Of a stretch of DNA of 64,000 nucleotides, positions 35,680-45,324 are shown piece by piece. Location: NCBI RefSeq assembly GCF_001039045.1, contig NZ_LFEE01000018.1, positions 191,342 through 255,341 of the forward strand, in the 5' to 3' direction. Below the pieces are notes generated by a model, which was not told the DNA's origin, did no database searches, and was given only the letters and a program-made list of their open reading frames with translations. The DNA is from Lactiplantibacillus herbarum (GTDB lineage Bacteria > Bacillota > Bacilli > Lactobacillales > Lactobacillaceae). Each line of letters opens with the position of its first letter. The stretch's first letter is position 1. The position numbers were made by a program, and so were the translations under genes.

Positions 35680-36786
35680 ATGAAAAAGCAAGTAACGATT
35701 ATTGGTAGTGGTATTGTAGGAGCCGTAACGGCGTACTATTTGAGTGCTGATCCAACACTAGATGTGACCATCTATGATGAAGGTATCGGTCAAGCGACCA
35801 AGAATTCGGCGGGGATTATCTCACCTTGGCTTTCTAAGCGTCGAAATAAGCGCTGGTATCAACTCGCTAAGGATGGCGCTGCACTCTATCCTGAAATCGT
35901 TGATGCGACTCAGATGGGCTATTCAGTCTACCAACAAGCCGGAACGATTGTGACTCGTGAGAATCCGGATGACTTACAGGCATTATATTATCTTGCCAAT
36001 GAACGTAAGCAACAAGCACCTCAAATCGGCCATATTGAAACGTTGACCGCTGCGGAAGTTCAAGATCGTATTCCACTGTTAACTAATCCACAACCGGGTG
36101 TCTTCATCAGTGGTGGAGCTCGGGTTGACGGTGATAAATTTGCACATAACTTACTGAAATACGCTGAAGAACGTAACTTAGTTCGCCATAAGGGGAAGGT
36201 TACGCTAGGGGATCAAGGGCAATTATTAACGACGCACGGTCAACAAAGCTATGATACCTTGATATTGGCTGTCGGTGCGTGGTTAAAACCACTGTTATTG
36301 CCAATGAAACTAGTTGCGGATGTTCGCCCACAAAAAGGACAGTTAATTGAACTGCAGTTACCCGAAACATGGGGTGATAACGTTCCCGTACTGATGCCTG
36401 AGGGTGAACGTGATTTTATTCCGTTTACGCGCAATAAGCTCGTTGTTGGTGCAACTCACGAAGATGATATGGGTTACGATTTGCAAGTCTCTTCCTTAAT
36501 AGAGGATGACTTATTCGCCAGTGGGTTAAAACTTGACCAAGATCTAAATAAGGATGAAATTACGCAAGTGAAAGTGGGCACACGTGCCTATACCCGTGAT
36601 TTTGCCCCATTCTTTGGTCCCTTACCAGATAATCCGCATATCTTAGTTGCCAGTGGACTGGGTTCATCAGGGTTAACAACGGGGCCAATGATTGGAAAGT
36701 TGTTAGCTGAGTACGTCCAAACGGGTCAACAAGATTGGGCTAGGTACACGAAACCAGTTGAGAACTATCTGGAAGAGGCCGATTAG
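35680..36786 (+). CDS. FAD-dependent amino acid oxidase/dehydrogenase (DadA-like)
   Basis: 368 aa, DAO family (PF01266-type). Rossmann FAD motif IIGSGIVGAVTAYYLS at residues 6-21, then NSAGIISPWLSKRRNKRWY, the substrate-domain segment VRPQKGQLIEL, and the C-terminal second FAD contact SGLGSSGLTTGP. Closest in design to glycine oxidase/D-amino acid dehydrogenase enzymes that deaminate D-amino acids. TGGAGGCG precedes the ATG. Its stop codon overlaps the convergent RNase H-like gene. Exact substrate unknown. Confidence 0.85.
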   Translation: MKKQVTIIGSGIVGAVTAYYLSADPTLDVTIYDEGIGQATKNSAGIISPWLSKRRNKRWYQLAKDGAALYPEIVDATQMGYSVYQQAGTIVTRENPDDLQALYYLANERKQQAPQIGHIETLTAAEVQDRIPLLTNPQPGVFISGGARVDGDKFAHNLLKYAEERNLVRHKGKVTLGDQGQLLTTHGQQSYDTLILAVGAWLKPLLLPMKLVADVRPQKGQLIELQLPETWGDNVPVLMPEGERDFIPFTRNKLVVGATHEDDMGYDLQVSSLIEDDLFASGLKLDQDLNKDEITQVKVGTRAYTRDFAPFFGPLPDNPHILVASGLGSSGLTTGPMIGKLLAEYVQTGQQDWARYTKPVENYLEEAD

Positions 36787-37169
36787 TCGTTCTTTGAATG
36801 TAAGCCTTGCTGTGCAAGTTCGTGAGCGCCGTGATTCTGACTTTCTGGAATCCACTGCGTTACGACAAGTTGGCACTGATCTTGCAGATTCAGCAGTATG
36901 GCTAGTTCAATAGCGAAGTGACTGCTGTAAGCTTTGTCGACACTTTCAGCTACGATTTGACTGTCTGTGTAAAAAAAGACGGTCTGTTGCGGACCAAAAG
37001 TATCAATTAAGGTTTTAAAACCCGCAATTGCAGCCAAAAATTCAGCGGTATGGTTATCACTCACAGGTAACGGTGAGTGATATTGTTGTTGTTTGCCATT
37101 ATTAATTAATAAAATACCCGCTGCGCTGTGGTGATCTGCTGCAGTGGCAGCATCGGTGTATAGTTGCAT
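36783..37169 (-). CDS. RNase HI-like protein
   Basis: 128 aa, RNase H fold. Catalytic carboxylates Asp5-type (YTDAA), Glu in AEFLAA and Asp in YTDSQ are in place, but the fourth metal ligand (Asp in the N-x-x-A-D motif) is replaced: the segment reads NHGAHELAQ. It resembles the short plant-type RNase HI-like proteins such as Bacillus YpdQ, which also deviate. TGGAG precedes the ATG. Tail-to-tail overlap of four bases with the oxidoreductase gene; its 5' end lies only 35 bases from ebsA. Confidence 0.82.
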   Translation of the reverse strand: MQLYTDAATAADHHSAAGILLINNGKQQQYHSPLPVSDNHTAEFLAAIAGFKTLIDTFGPQQTVFFYTDSQIVAESVDKAYSSHFAIELAILLNLQDQCQLVVTQWIPESQNHGAHELAQQGLHSKND

Positions 37170-37204
37170 ATAATTAGCTCCAGTATGAAAGGAATTTAAG
37201 TTCT

Positions 37205-37582
37205 GTGAATAATACTAAGCATACCTTTAGATATCAACCAAATCTAGTTTCTAGCATGATTGTGTGGTCATGGACGCTACTGATCCTATTTCTCGGTATC
37301 GTTGTTTGGCTTGAAATATTAAAATTCGAATGGTGGTTCTTACTCATTGGATTTGTGTTTATTGCCCTTTGTGTCGCACAAATTGGGTTGCGTCGAGTTT
37401 CTATTGACCGTAATTTGATTATTTTTAGTACGGTTTTAAATCGGTCTTGGTTAGTGATTCCCCGTGATCAATTGGAATCAATGGAACCAGTCCGTGGCGG
37501 TATCAAAGTACAAATCGACGGGAACAGCTATCAATTTTTAATGCTGAAGAAAGCGCGTCAAGCACTACTTGAATTAGTCTAA
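37205..37582 (+). CDS. ebsA: EbsA-like membrane protein
   Basis: 125 aa. Two hydrophobic helices (about 16-37 and 42-61) followed by a cytoplasmic PH-like beta domain (RVSIDRNLIIFSTVLNRSWLVIP.. GGIKVQIDGNSYQF). Matches the EbsA family first seen in Enterococcus, where it lies near pheromone-response genes; molecular function unknown. Starts with GTG 37205, with GAAAGGA at a long spacing of about 11. Divergent from the RNase H-like gene and followed by a terminator, then fhs. Confidence 0.75.
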   Translation: MNNTKHTFRYQPNLVSSMIVWSWTLLILFLGIVVWLEILKFEWWFLLIGFVFIALCVAQIGLRRVSIDRNLIIFSTVLNRSWLVIPRDQLESMEPVRGGIKVQIDGNSYQFLMLKKARQALLELV

Positions 37583-37596
37583 ATCGTCAAATACAC

Positions 37597-37636
37597 GAAC
37601 TTTAAATGCATAATCAACATTTAAAGTTCATTTTTA
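37597..37636 (+). terminator. Terminator after ebsA
   Basis: Stem GAACTTTAAATG / CATTTAAAGTTC with a nine-base loop, followed by atttttac. Confidence 0.8.
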
Positions 37637-37686
37637 CAGCAAAACGGGTATAATAAAACTATCATAATTAAAGGGGCGGACTTAAA

Positions 37687-39342
37687 TTGAAAGATATTGA
37701 AATTGCACAACAAGTAGAGCCAGCACCAATCACTGAAATTGCGGCTAAGGCCGGACTGACGGCAGACGAAATTGATCAATATGGTAGTACGAAAGCTAAA
37801 CTAAAATTACCATTACCTGTCAAAGATACTAAGCGTAAGTTAATTTTAGTAACTTCAATCAACCCAACACCAGCTGGTGAAGGTAAGTCAACTGTGACAA
37901 TCGGTTTAGGTGACGCCTTGACTAAAAATGGTCAAAATACGATGATTGCGCTACGAGAACCATCTTTAGGCCCCGTCATGGGTATGAAGGGTGGCGCCAC
38001 TGGTGGTGGTTACTCACAAGTCATCCCTATGGAAGACATCAACTTACATTTTACGGGTGACATGCACGCGTTAACTGCTGCTAATAATACGTTGGCTGCG
38101 CTGATCGATAACCATATCCAACAAGGCAACGCTTTAGGAATCGATCAACGTCGAATTCAATGGAAACGGACACTAGATATTAATGACCGCGCTCTTCGTC
38201 ACGTGGTGATTGGCCTAGGTGGGGCTACCTCTGGTGTGCCGCGTGAAGACGGCTTTGATATTACCGTCGCTAGTGAATTGATGGCGATTCTTTGTTTATC
38301 AGAAAACATTGCGGACTTAAAACGTCGGATCAACAAGATTTTGATTGGCTATACTCACGATCGCCAACCAGTGACCGTTGCTGATTTACAAGTTGGTGGT
38401 GCGATTGCACTGCTATTAAAGGAAGCTTTACGACCAAACCTTGTCCAAACACTAGCACATACGCCAGCGTTAGTGCACGGCGGGCCATTTGCTAATATCG
38501 CACATGGTTGTAATAGTGTGTTAGCAACGCAAGCTAGTCTGAATTTAGCTGATTATACCGTAACCGAAGCTGGCTTCGGTGCCGATCTCGGTGGCGAAAA
38601 GTTCATGGACATCAACACGGCGGCTGTGGGTCAAGCACCAAACGTTGTGGTTATCGTAGCGACTATTCGTGCTCTGAAGATGCATGGTGGCATGGCATTA
38701 GCAGACTTAGGAACTGAAGATATTGCAGCGCTGAAGGCTGGGATGGCTAACTTAGGTCACCACGTTCAGGCCATGCAACAATACGGTGTACCAGTCGTGG
38801 TTGCTATCAACGAATTTACGGCTGATACAGCGGCTGAAATTCAAGCAGTTAAGGACTATTGTGCTGACTTAGGGGTTAAAGCTATTTTAGCTGACGTCTG
38901 GGGTCAAGGTGGCGATGGGGCCGTTGAATTAGCACAGACGGTTGTTGAATTAGCAGATCAACCTAGTGAATTCAAGCCTTTATATTCAGTAGAGGACTCG
39001 ATTGAAGCCAAGGTCCAAGCAATCGTCACGAAGATTTATGGTGGTGCACAAGTTGAATACTCAACTAAGGCTAAACGTCAATTGAAGACATTTGCTAAGC
39101 AGGGCTGGGATAAACTTCCTATCTGTATGGCGAAAACGCAGTATTCCTTGAGTGATAATCCTAAATTGTTGGGTGTTCCAACTGGTTTCACGATTAACGT
39201 CAGTGAATTTGTACCGAAGTTAGGTGCCGGCTTTATTGTTGCCATGACTGGCAATGTCTTAACGATGCCAGGGCTACCAAAACATCCAGCTGCTTTAGAT
39301 ATGGATATTGCGGATGATGGTCGAATTTCTGGGTTATTTTAA
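37687..39342 (+). CDS. fhs: Formate-tetrahydrofolate ligase
   Basis: ATP-dependent synthesis of 10-formyl-THF from formate and THF, feeding purine and formyl-Met synthesis. Signature P-loop [20 protein letters not shown], then [19 protein letters not shown] and the C-terminal [15 protein letters not shown]. 551 aa is the normal length. TTG 37687 is the only start with a proper ribosome binding site (AAGGGGCGG, about eight bases); no in-frame ATG precedes the conserved core. Single-gene unit between two terminators. Confidence 0.97.
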   Translation: MKDIEIAQQVEPAPITEIAAKAGLTADEIDQYGSTKAKLKLPLPVKDTKRKLILVTSINPTPAGEGKSTVTIGLGDALTKNGQNTMIALREPSLGPVMGMKGGATGGGYSQVIPMEDINLHFTGDMHALTAANNTLAALIDNHIQQGNALGIDQRRIQWKRTLDINDRALRHVVIGLGGATSGVPREDGFDITVASELMAILCLSENIADLKRRINKILIGYTHDRQPVTVADLQVGGAIALLLKEALRPNLVQTLAHTPALVHGGPFANIAHGCNSVLATQASLNLADYTVTEAGFGADLGGEKFMDINTAAVGQAPNVVVIVATIRALKMHGGMALADLGTEDIAALKAGMANLGHHVQAMQQYGVPVVVAINEFTADTAAEIQAVKDYCADLGVKAILADVWGQGGDGAVELAQTVVELADQPSEFKPLYSVEDSIEAKVQAIVTKIYGGAQVEYSTKAKRQLKTFAKQGWDKLPICMAKTQYSLSDNPKLLGVPTGFTINVSEFVPKLGAGFIVAMTGNVLTMPGLPKHPAALDMDIADDGRISGLF

Positions 39343-39351
39343 TATATACGT

Positions 39352-39384
39352 TAAAAGTCGATGTGAAGCGCATCGACTTTTTTT
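39352..39384 (+). terminator. Terminator after fhs
   Basis: Stem AAAAGTCGATG / CATCGACTTTT with loop tgaagcg and T7. Confidence 0.92.
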
Positions 39385-39504
39385 ATGTTGAATTCGATTA
39401 TAAAGACAGATTCAATACGAAAGTCTATTGTTAACTATCAAATGTAGTGTAGCGATAGTTAGGATAAGTTTCTAACACACCAACAATACGAATGTCTAAT
39501 AATC

Positions 39505-39513
39505 TGGTATACT
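39505..39513 (+). promoter_or_regulatory. Extended -10 promoter of the lspA operon
   Basis: TGGTATACT, 34 bases before the lspA start codon. Confidence 0.5.
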
Positions 39514-39546
39514 TAAACAAGTTTAGCGAATTGTGAGGGTCACGAT

Positions 39547-39996
39547 ATGTGGATTTATTTGATTGTTATGGTTGGCCTGGTTGCGATTGATCAAGTGATC
39601 AAGGCAGCCATTGTTAGCCATATTGCACTAGGGGCAAGTACGACCGTAGTACCAGGACTATTATCACTAACTAATTTACATAATAACGGAGCTGCATGGA
39701 GCATTCTAGAAGGTAAAATGTGGTTCTTTTACCTTATTTCTGTGGTTGCACTGATCGTCATGGTGTACTTACTGTGGCGCCTGCGTGATAAGTGGCTCTA
39801 TGAGCTTGGGATTACCCTAATGATCGCGGGCACACTGGGCAATTTCATTGACCGATTAAGAATTGGTTATGTGGTAGACATGTTCCAGCTCGATTTCATT
39901 AATTTTCCAATTTTTAACTTTGCCGATTCATGTTTAACTGTCGGTGTGATCGTCATTCTAATTGGTGTTTTACGGGATGATAGTTTTGATAAATAG
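39547..39996 (+). CDS. lspA: Lipoprotein signal peptidase (signal peptidase II)
   Basis: 149-aa membrane aspartic protease that removes signal peptides from prolipoproteins after lipidation. Four hydrophobic helices; conserved HNNGAAWSIL, the GTLGNFIDRL box with YVVDMF (first catalytic Asp) and FNFADSCL (second catalytic Asp). GAGGGT nine bases before the ATG. Starts a run lspA-rluD, then pyrR after an attenuator, the order known from Bacillus. Confidence 0.96.
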   Translation: MWIYLIVMVGLVAIDQVIKAAIVSHIALGASTTVVPGLLSLTNLHNNGAAWSILEGKMWFFYLISVVALIVMVYLLWRLRDKWLYELGITLMIAGTLGNFIDRLRIGYVVDMFQLDFINFPIFNFADSCLTVGVIVILIGVLRDDSFDK

Positions 39997-40017
39997 CAAA
40001 AAGGGGTAGGTGATATC

Positions 40018-40941
40018 GTGGCAGGTGCGACGACTGAACAGCAGTTTTTAATTACTGACCAAACTGGTCGGTTGGATAAAGTTTTAGCGAGTCTTCAATC
40101 AGTATGGACGCGTTCGCAGGTTGATAAATTAATCAAGACGGACCAAGTAACCGTTAATGGCAAAATTCAAGCCAGCAAGTATCCAGTTAAGGCTGGTGAC
40201 CAAATCGTCGTGCTAGCCCAAACGGTGCAGCATACGACGATTGAACCGGAAAATATTCCACTGGATATTGTTTACGAGGATGAAGACGTTATTGTGGTCA
40301 ATAAGCCACAGGGAATGGTCGTTCATCCGGCTCCTGGACACCCGGACCAGACGTTGGTCAACGCGCTGCTTTATCACAGTCCACTGTCAACGATCAACGG
40401 TGAGTTCCGACCGGGTATTGTGCACCGGATTGATAAGGATACATCAGGTCTGTTGATGGTTGCTAAAAATGATCAAGCGCACCAATCTTTGGCTGCTCAA
40501 TTAAAAGCCAAGACTAATCTGCGTGAGTACGTGGCGTTAGTACATGGTGTGATTAAGGAAGAAACGGGAACGATCAATGCACCTATCGGACGGTCACCTA
40601 AAGATCGTAAGAAACAAGCGATTGTTAAGGACGGCCGACCTGCAGTAACCCATTTCAAGGTTTTAAAACGTTACTTACACTATACGTTGATCAGCTGTCG
40701 ACTAGAGACTGGTCGGACGCACCAAATTCGGGTGCACTTGCAGTCAATTGGTCATCCGTTAGTAGGCGATCCGTTGTATGGCCCTAAGAAAACATTAAAG
40801 GGTCGGGGGCAGTTTCTGCATGCCCGGTTACTCGGTTTTAAACACCCAGTAACGGGTGAACAGTTAACCTTTGAAGCACCGCTACCGTCAATTTTTACAA
40901 CGACCTTAGCGAAGCTTGACAAAACCGACTTGAATCATTAA
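40018..40941 (+). CDS. rluD: 23S rRNA pseudouridine synthase, RluD family (YlyB)
   Basis: 307 aa. N-terminal S4 RNA-binding domain (about 16-70, RLDKVLASL..SQVDKLIKTDQVTVNG) and RluA-type catalytic domain with HRIDKDTSGLLMVAKN, whose Asp attacks the uridine. LETGRTHQIRVHL is the second family motif. Starts with GTG 40018, five bases after AGGTGAT. 21 bases after lspA. In Bacillus the homologue ylyB sits between lspA and pyrR, as here. Confidence 0.93.
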   Translation: MAGATTEQQFLITDQTGRLDKVLASLQSVWTRSQVDKLIKTDQVTVNGKIQASKYPVKAGDQIVVLAQTVQHTTIEPENIPLDIVYEDEDVIVVNKPQGMVVHPAPGHPDQTLVNALLYHSPLSTINGEFRPGIVHRIDKDTSGLLMVAKNDQAHQSLAAQLKAKTNLREYVALVHGVIKEETGTINAPIGRSPKDRKKQAIVKDGRPAVTHFKVLKRYLHYTLISCRLETGRTHQIRVHLQSIGHPLVGDPLYGPKKTLKGRGQFLHARLLGFKHPVTGEQLTFEAPLPSIFTTTLAKLDKTDLNH

Positions 40942-40962
40942 TCTAACAGTAATGAGCGTCCT

Positions 40963-41050
40963 TTAATCCGGCCCTGAGAGACTGAAAGGTGAACGTTAAC
41001 AATGACTTTTCATCGACGGTCGTGACACTATGTCCGGCCGTCTTTCTTTG
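40963..41050 (+). promoter_or_regulatory. PyrR-dependent attenuator upstream of pyrR
   Basis: The sequence aatccggccctgagagactg matches the PyrR-binding (anti-antiterminator) loop, consensus ARUCCnGnGAGGYU. It is followed by a terminator hairpin with arms GACGGTCG / CGGCCGTC and T-rich tail (41015-41050). In the known mechanism PyrR with UMP stabilises the binding loop and termination results, so the downstream genes should be on when pyrimidines are low. Confidence 0.85.
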
Positions 41051-41071
41051 TAATGCTGGTGGCTCAAATGA

Positions 41072-41623
<552 letters not shown>

Positions 41624-41656
41624 CTTGAATAAAAAAGCAGATAAGAAGGGATCGCA

Positions 41657-42739
41657 ATGGCAGACCGTTATTTAATTCTTGAAGATGGCAGCGTCTACTT
41701 AGGTGAAGGCTTTGGATCACCAGCGGTTTCTACTGGGGAAATCGTGGTCAATACGAGTATGACTGGTTATCAAGAAATCATTACGAATCAGATTTATCAT
41801 AACCAGATTATTGCGTTTACTCAGCCAACCATTGGTAGTTACGGCATTAATCATGATAGTTATGAGTCGATCTTACCAACCGTTAAGGGAGTCGTTGTCC
41901 GTGATGTTGCAAGTATTTCAACTAATCGGCAGCGGCGTTGGTCATTAGACCAGTATTTAAAGCAGCAAAACATTCCGGGTATCAGTCATATTGATACCCG
42001 GCACTTAGCCAAACAACTACGAGCAAGCGGGCCGATGAAAGCAAGTATCGTTGACGTTGCGGATGCGCATGCTTTTGACCAATTGGGTGCAACCGTCCTG
42101 ACAAATCAGCAGGTTGCAGCAGTTGCCACGCCAAAACCATTTCCTAATCCAGGAACTGGACTCAACGTCGTGGTGATTGATTTTGGTCTCAAACACGGTA
42201 TTTTACGCGAACTCAGTAAGCGGGCCTGTAACGTTACAGTGCTACCTTATACCGCTACAACTGAAGAGATTATCAACCTTGATCCAGATGGCGTCGTGTT
42301 ATCAACTGGTCCTGGTAAACCTCAAGATTTGCCGACAAGTGTCATTCAAATGATTCAAGGTATTCAGACACGGGTACCGATGTTTGCGATTGGTCTCGGA
42401 CATGAGTTATTTGCTATGGCAAATGGTGCTCAAATTATGAAGCTTTCACCAGAACACCACGGGGCTAATCATCCGATTCGTGAAGTGATTACTAATCAGA
42501 TTATTTATGCGTCACAAGGTCAAGGGTTTGCGGTTGATCCCGCAACGATTGATCGCAATAAGCTGATCACAACTTATGTGGATCTAATTGACGGTACGAT
42601 TCAAGGACTACGTTTCCGTGATTTTCCAGCATTCTCCGTTCAATTCTTTCCAGATGGAGCGCCGGGTCCGACTGAAACACGCGGGATCTTCGATGAATTT
42701 GTTGAATCTATGCAACAAGCAAGGGGGCCAATCTGGTGA
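41657..42739 (+). CDS. Inactive carbamoyl-phosphate synthase small-subunit homologue
   Basis: 360 aa, clearly of CarA/PyrAA descent: MTGYQEIITNQIYHNQIIAF, PGISHIDTRHLAKQLR, VVIDFGLKHGILREL and STGPGKPQDLP. The glutaminase triad is gone: the nucleophile Cys of G-x-C-L-G-H-Q is Gly246 (AIGLGHE), and the His and Glu of the H-P-E motif are Phe331 and Asp333 (VQFFPDGAPGP). The Q-N-H-G segment reads QGQGF. The reading frame is intact and well spaced (AAGGGATCGCA before ATG), so this is a maintained pseudoenzyme, not decay. Stop overlaps the start of the large-subunit homologue. Possibly a ligand-binding or regulatory protein. Confidence 0.85.
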   Translation: MADRYLILEDGSVYLGEGFGSPAVSTGEIVVNTSMTGYQEIITNQIYHNQIIAFTQPTIGSYGINHDSYESILPTVKGVVVRDVASISTNRQRRWSLDQYLKQQNIPGISHIDTRHLAKQLRASGPMKASIVDVADAHAFDQLGATVLTNQQVAAVATPKPFPNPGTGLNVVVIDFGLKHGILRELSKRACNVTVLPYTATTEEIINLDPDGVVLSTGPGKPQDLPTSVIQMIQGIQTRVPMFAIGLGHELFAMANGAQIMKLSPEHHGANHPIREVITNQIIYASQGQGFAVDPATIDRNKLITTYVDLIDGTIQGLRFRDFPAFSVQFFPDGAPGPTETRGIFDEFVESMQQARGPIW

Positions 42740-45297
42740 ACAATCAGGTACTACAAAAAGTATTAATCATCGGTGCGGGTCATAATGATATCGGTCGTGA
42801 GGGCCAGCATGATGCTGCTGTTACGCAGATTGGGGCGACTATTCGTCGTCTCGGGATTGCGGTCGTCTTGGTTGATAATAACGCTTATTCAGTTGCTGCC
42901 GAAAACCGGTTTGCGGATAAGGTTTACATTGAACCGTTGACGGTCGCATCCTTATCAAGGATCATTGAGATTGAACAACCGGATGGACTGATTCCATCAT
43001 TAGGTGGGATTCAGGGTGTTAATCTGATTCAGAGTTTAATTAGTAATAATGTGCTCAAAAATAATAATGTCCGACTTTTACAATGGGATCAGAATACGGT
43101 TGATATGATCGTTAACCCAGCATTAATGAGTAACCGGTTGAAGGCGATGCACGAACCTGTTATTTCGTCACAAGTGGTTGCGAGTGAAGCCGAGGCAATG
43201 GCTGTCGTACGTAACGTCGGTTTCCCTGTCATTGTAAAATCCGTTGCGCCCCGTATTGAAGCCAGTCGGCAACTCTGTGAAGACGAGGACGATCTACAAC
43301 GCGCATTGACGATGGGCTTTAAAGTTTCGGGAACCAAACAATGTATTGTGGAACAGAGTATCGTGGGCTATAAGGAACTTGAATTTGTTGCCGTGCGCGA
43401 TCATAAGGACACGGCCTTGCTAATCAGTGGGATGGAGAACTTTGATCCGGTTGGGATTCACTCGGCAGATTCAATCGTCTTTGCGCCGACGCAAACCATT
43501 ACTGATCAGGAATATCAACAATTTCGAGTAACAACGCTGAAGATTATGCGTAACTTACATCTGAGTGGTTCGTGTCACGTACAATTTGCGTTAGATCCAA
43601 CGACGCAGAACTATTACGTGATTAAAGTCACGCCTTATTTTGATCGCACCATGGCGTTAGCGGCCCGAGCAACGGAATATCCGCTAGCACAAGTCGTCGC
43701 TAATCTGATTGCCGGCATGAGTTTGGCTGAAGTTAAGTTATTAGGAAATTATCGTAAGCAAACGGCGTTGATCGAACCAGTTTTGGATCACATCGTTTGT
43801 CGTATTCCAGCCTGGCCATTTAACGTGCTGAATAAAGTCAGTCATCAATTGGATACCGTTACGGAGTCAACCGGTTCCGTGATTGGGATTGGCCGTTCGA
43901 CAGAAGAAGCCCTATTGAAAGGATTGCGTTCAACTGATGAATCGCGTTATCACGTGATTGCCAACCAACCACAGGATTATTCGGAAGGTGAACTGATCCA
44001 ACGCTTGATTCACCCACAAGCTGGGCGGATGTTAGTTCTCTTAGAGGCCCTTAACCGGGGTTATCAGATTGATGAGTTGGCCGAACTAACGAAGATCGAT
44101 GCATTTTACTTCTATAAATTAAGTCATATTTTAGAGATTGAACAAGCTTTGCGCGATCGGCCATTTGACGTTCATGCTTTAGGGCGAGCCAAGTATTTTG
44201 GCTTTACTGATGAAGATGCGGCTGATGCTTGGCAAACGGATACTAAACAGGTCCGGCAGTTTGCGTTAGAGAATGAGATTCAACCGACGTTTAAGGAAGT
44301 TGAATCAACGGCTGGAGAGTTTGTCGAACAAACCAACACCTACTATTCAACTTATGAACTTGATAATGAGAGTCAGCAGCAGACAGGACGGCGCGCCGTT
44401 GTAATTGGGACCGGTGCAAACCGCATCGGAACCAACCACGGTAATGACTATATGGTTTCGCAACTGCTTTTCTACTTAAAAAAAGCGGATTATCAGCCTA
44501 TCCTCATTAATGCCAATCCTAACAGTGTTGCAATGACACCACAATTGGCGACTAAACGTTACGTGGAACCTAAACAGTACTCAGATATTTTGAATGTCTT
44601 GGATATTGAGAAACCCGAAATTATCTTGACGACGTACCACGATTACCGATTGGGGCAGTTATTGAAATCATTGGACTATCAAGTGATCCAGATCAACAAC
44701 AGCTTACCACGGGAACAGGTTAAGACTAATGATTCGCCAGCCGTAGAGGTTATTTCTGATGGAACCACGGTTCAAATATTTGGGATCAGTGAAATTATTG
44801 CTGGTAATAATCTACGAGCTAATGTTAGAGGATCAATTGAGGTCTTTCCAATTCAGGATAAGGCTGAAAACCAAGCGATTGTGGCTTTAAGCAAAGAAAT
44901 TGAACAACGGGTACTAGCGTTAGGACTACCAGGGCTGTATACCGTACGTTTGACGATTGCTGATGAACAGCTCAAGTTGGCGACGATTGAACCAATGAGC
45001 ATCGCTATGATGGCCTTGATCAGCAAGGCAAGCGGCTCAAGTGTCACCCGGTTGTTGTTGCACGTTAAGTTGGGCGAACCATTGTCTAAAGTGATGTATG
45101 ATTATCCGGATAGTAGTAAGTTGAAGACGATTTTCGTGCAGGCGAATACTTTTCCGTACAATCAATTACAGATGTATGATGAGAATGAGATTACGGGAGA
45201 ACCAGGTCATGCAACTGGATCAGTCATTGCTCATGGGGAAACATTGAAAGCTGCTTTGGCGGCATTGAACGCGGGCAATGAGGATACTGATTTTTAA
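42736..45297 (+). CDS. Inactive, shortened carbamoyl-phosphate synthase large-subunit homologue
   Basis: 853 aa against about 1060 for CarB/PyrAB. The first half aligns throughout (EKSLIGWKE-like VEQSIVGYKELEF, NFDPVGIHSADSI), but the nucleotide loop G-G-T-G-G-G reads IEASRQ and the metal motif E-x-N-P-R reads K297-V-T-P-Y301. In the second half about 100 residues of the ATP-grasp N-subdomain are missing, and the metal motif reads T-I-E-P-M. The protein stops where the allosteric MGS-like domain would begin. Both ATP sites should be dead. GTG start overlaps the upstream stop (GTGA), with GGGGG upstream. Function unknown, perhaps sensing. Confidence 0.85.
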   Translation: MNNQVLQKVLIIGAGHNDIGREGQHDAAVTQIGATIRRLGIAVVLVDNNAYSVAAENRFADKVYIEPLTVASLSRIIEIEQPDGLIPSLGGIQGVNLIQSLISNNVLKNNNVRLLQWDQNTVDMIVNPALMSNRLKAMHEPVISSQVVASEAEAMAVVRNVGFPVIVKSVAPRIEASRQLCEDEDDLQRALTMGFKVSGTKQCIVEQSIVGYKELEFVAVRDHKDTALLISGMENFDPVGIHSADSIVFAPTQTITDQEYQQFRVTTLKIMRNLHLSGSCHVQFALDPTTQNYYVIKVTPYFDRTMALAARATEYPLAQVVANLIAGMSLAEVKLLGNYRKQTALIEPVLDHIVCRIPAWPFNVLNKVSHQLDTVTESTGSVIGIGRSTEEALLKGLRSTDESRYHVIANQPQDYSEGELIQRLIHPQAGRMLVLLEALNRGYQIDELAELTKIDAFYFYKLSHILEIEQALRDRPFDVHALGRAKYFGFTDEDAADAWQTDTKQVRQFALENEIQPTFKEVESTAGEFVEQTNTYYSTYELDNESQQQTGRRAVVIGTGANRIGTNHGNDYMVSQLLFYLKKADYQPILINANPNSVAMTPQLATKRYVEPKQYSDILNVLDIEKPEIILTTYHDYRLGQLLKSLDYQVIQINNSLPREQVKTNDSPAVEVISDGTTVQIFGISEIIAGNNLRANVRGSIEVFPIQDKAENQAIVALSKEIEQRVLALGLPGLYTVRLTIADEQLKLATIEPMSIAMMALISKASGSSVTRLLLHVKLGEPLSKVMYDYPDSSKLKTIFVQANTFPYNQLQMYDENEITGEPGHATGSVIAHGETLKAALAALNAGNEDTDF

Positions 45298-45324
45298 TCA
45301 TTAATTATTTAAGGGAGTTAGCAG

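Noticed and set aside
41657-45297. Functional arginine- or pyrimidine-specific carbamoyl-phosphate synthase
   Set aside because: Catalytic triad, both metal motifs and part of the second ATP-grasp domain are missing.
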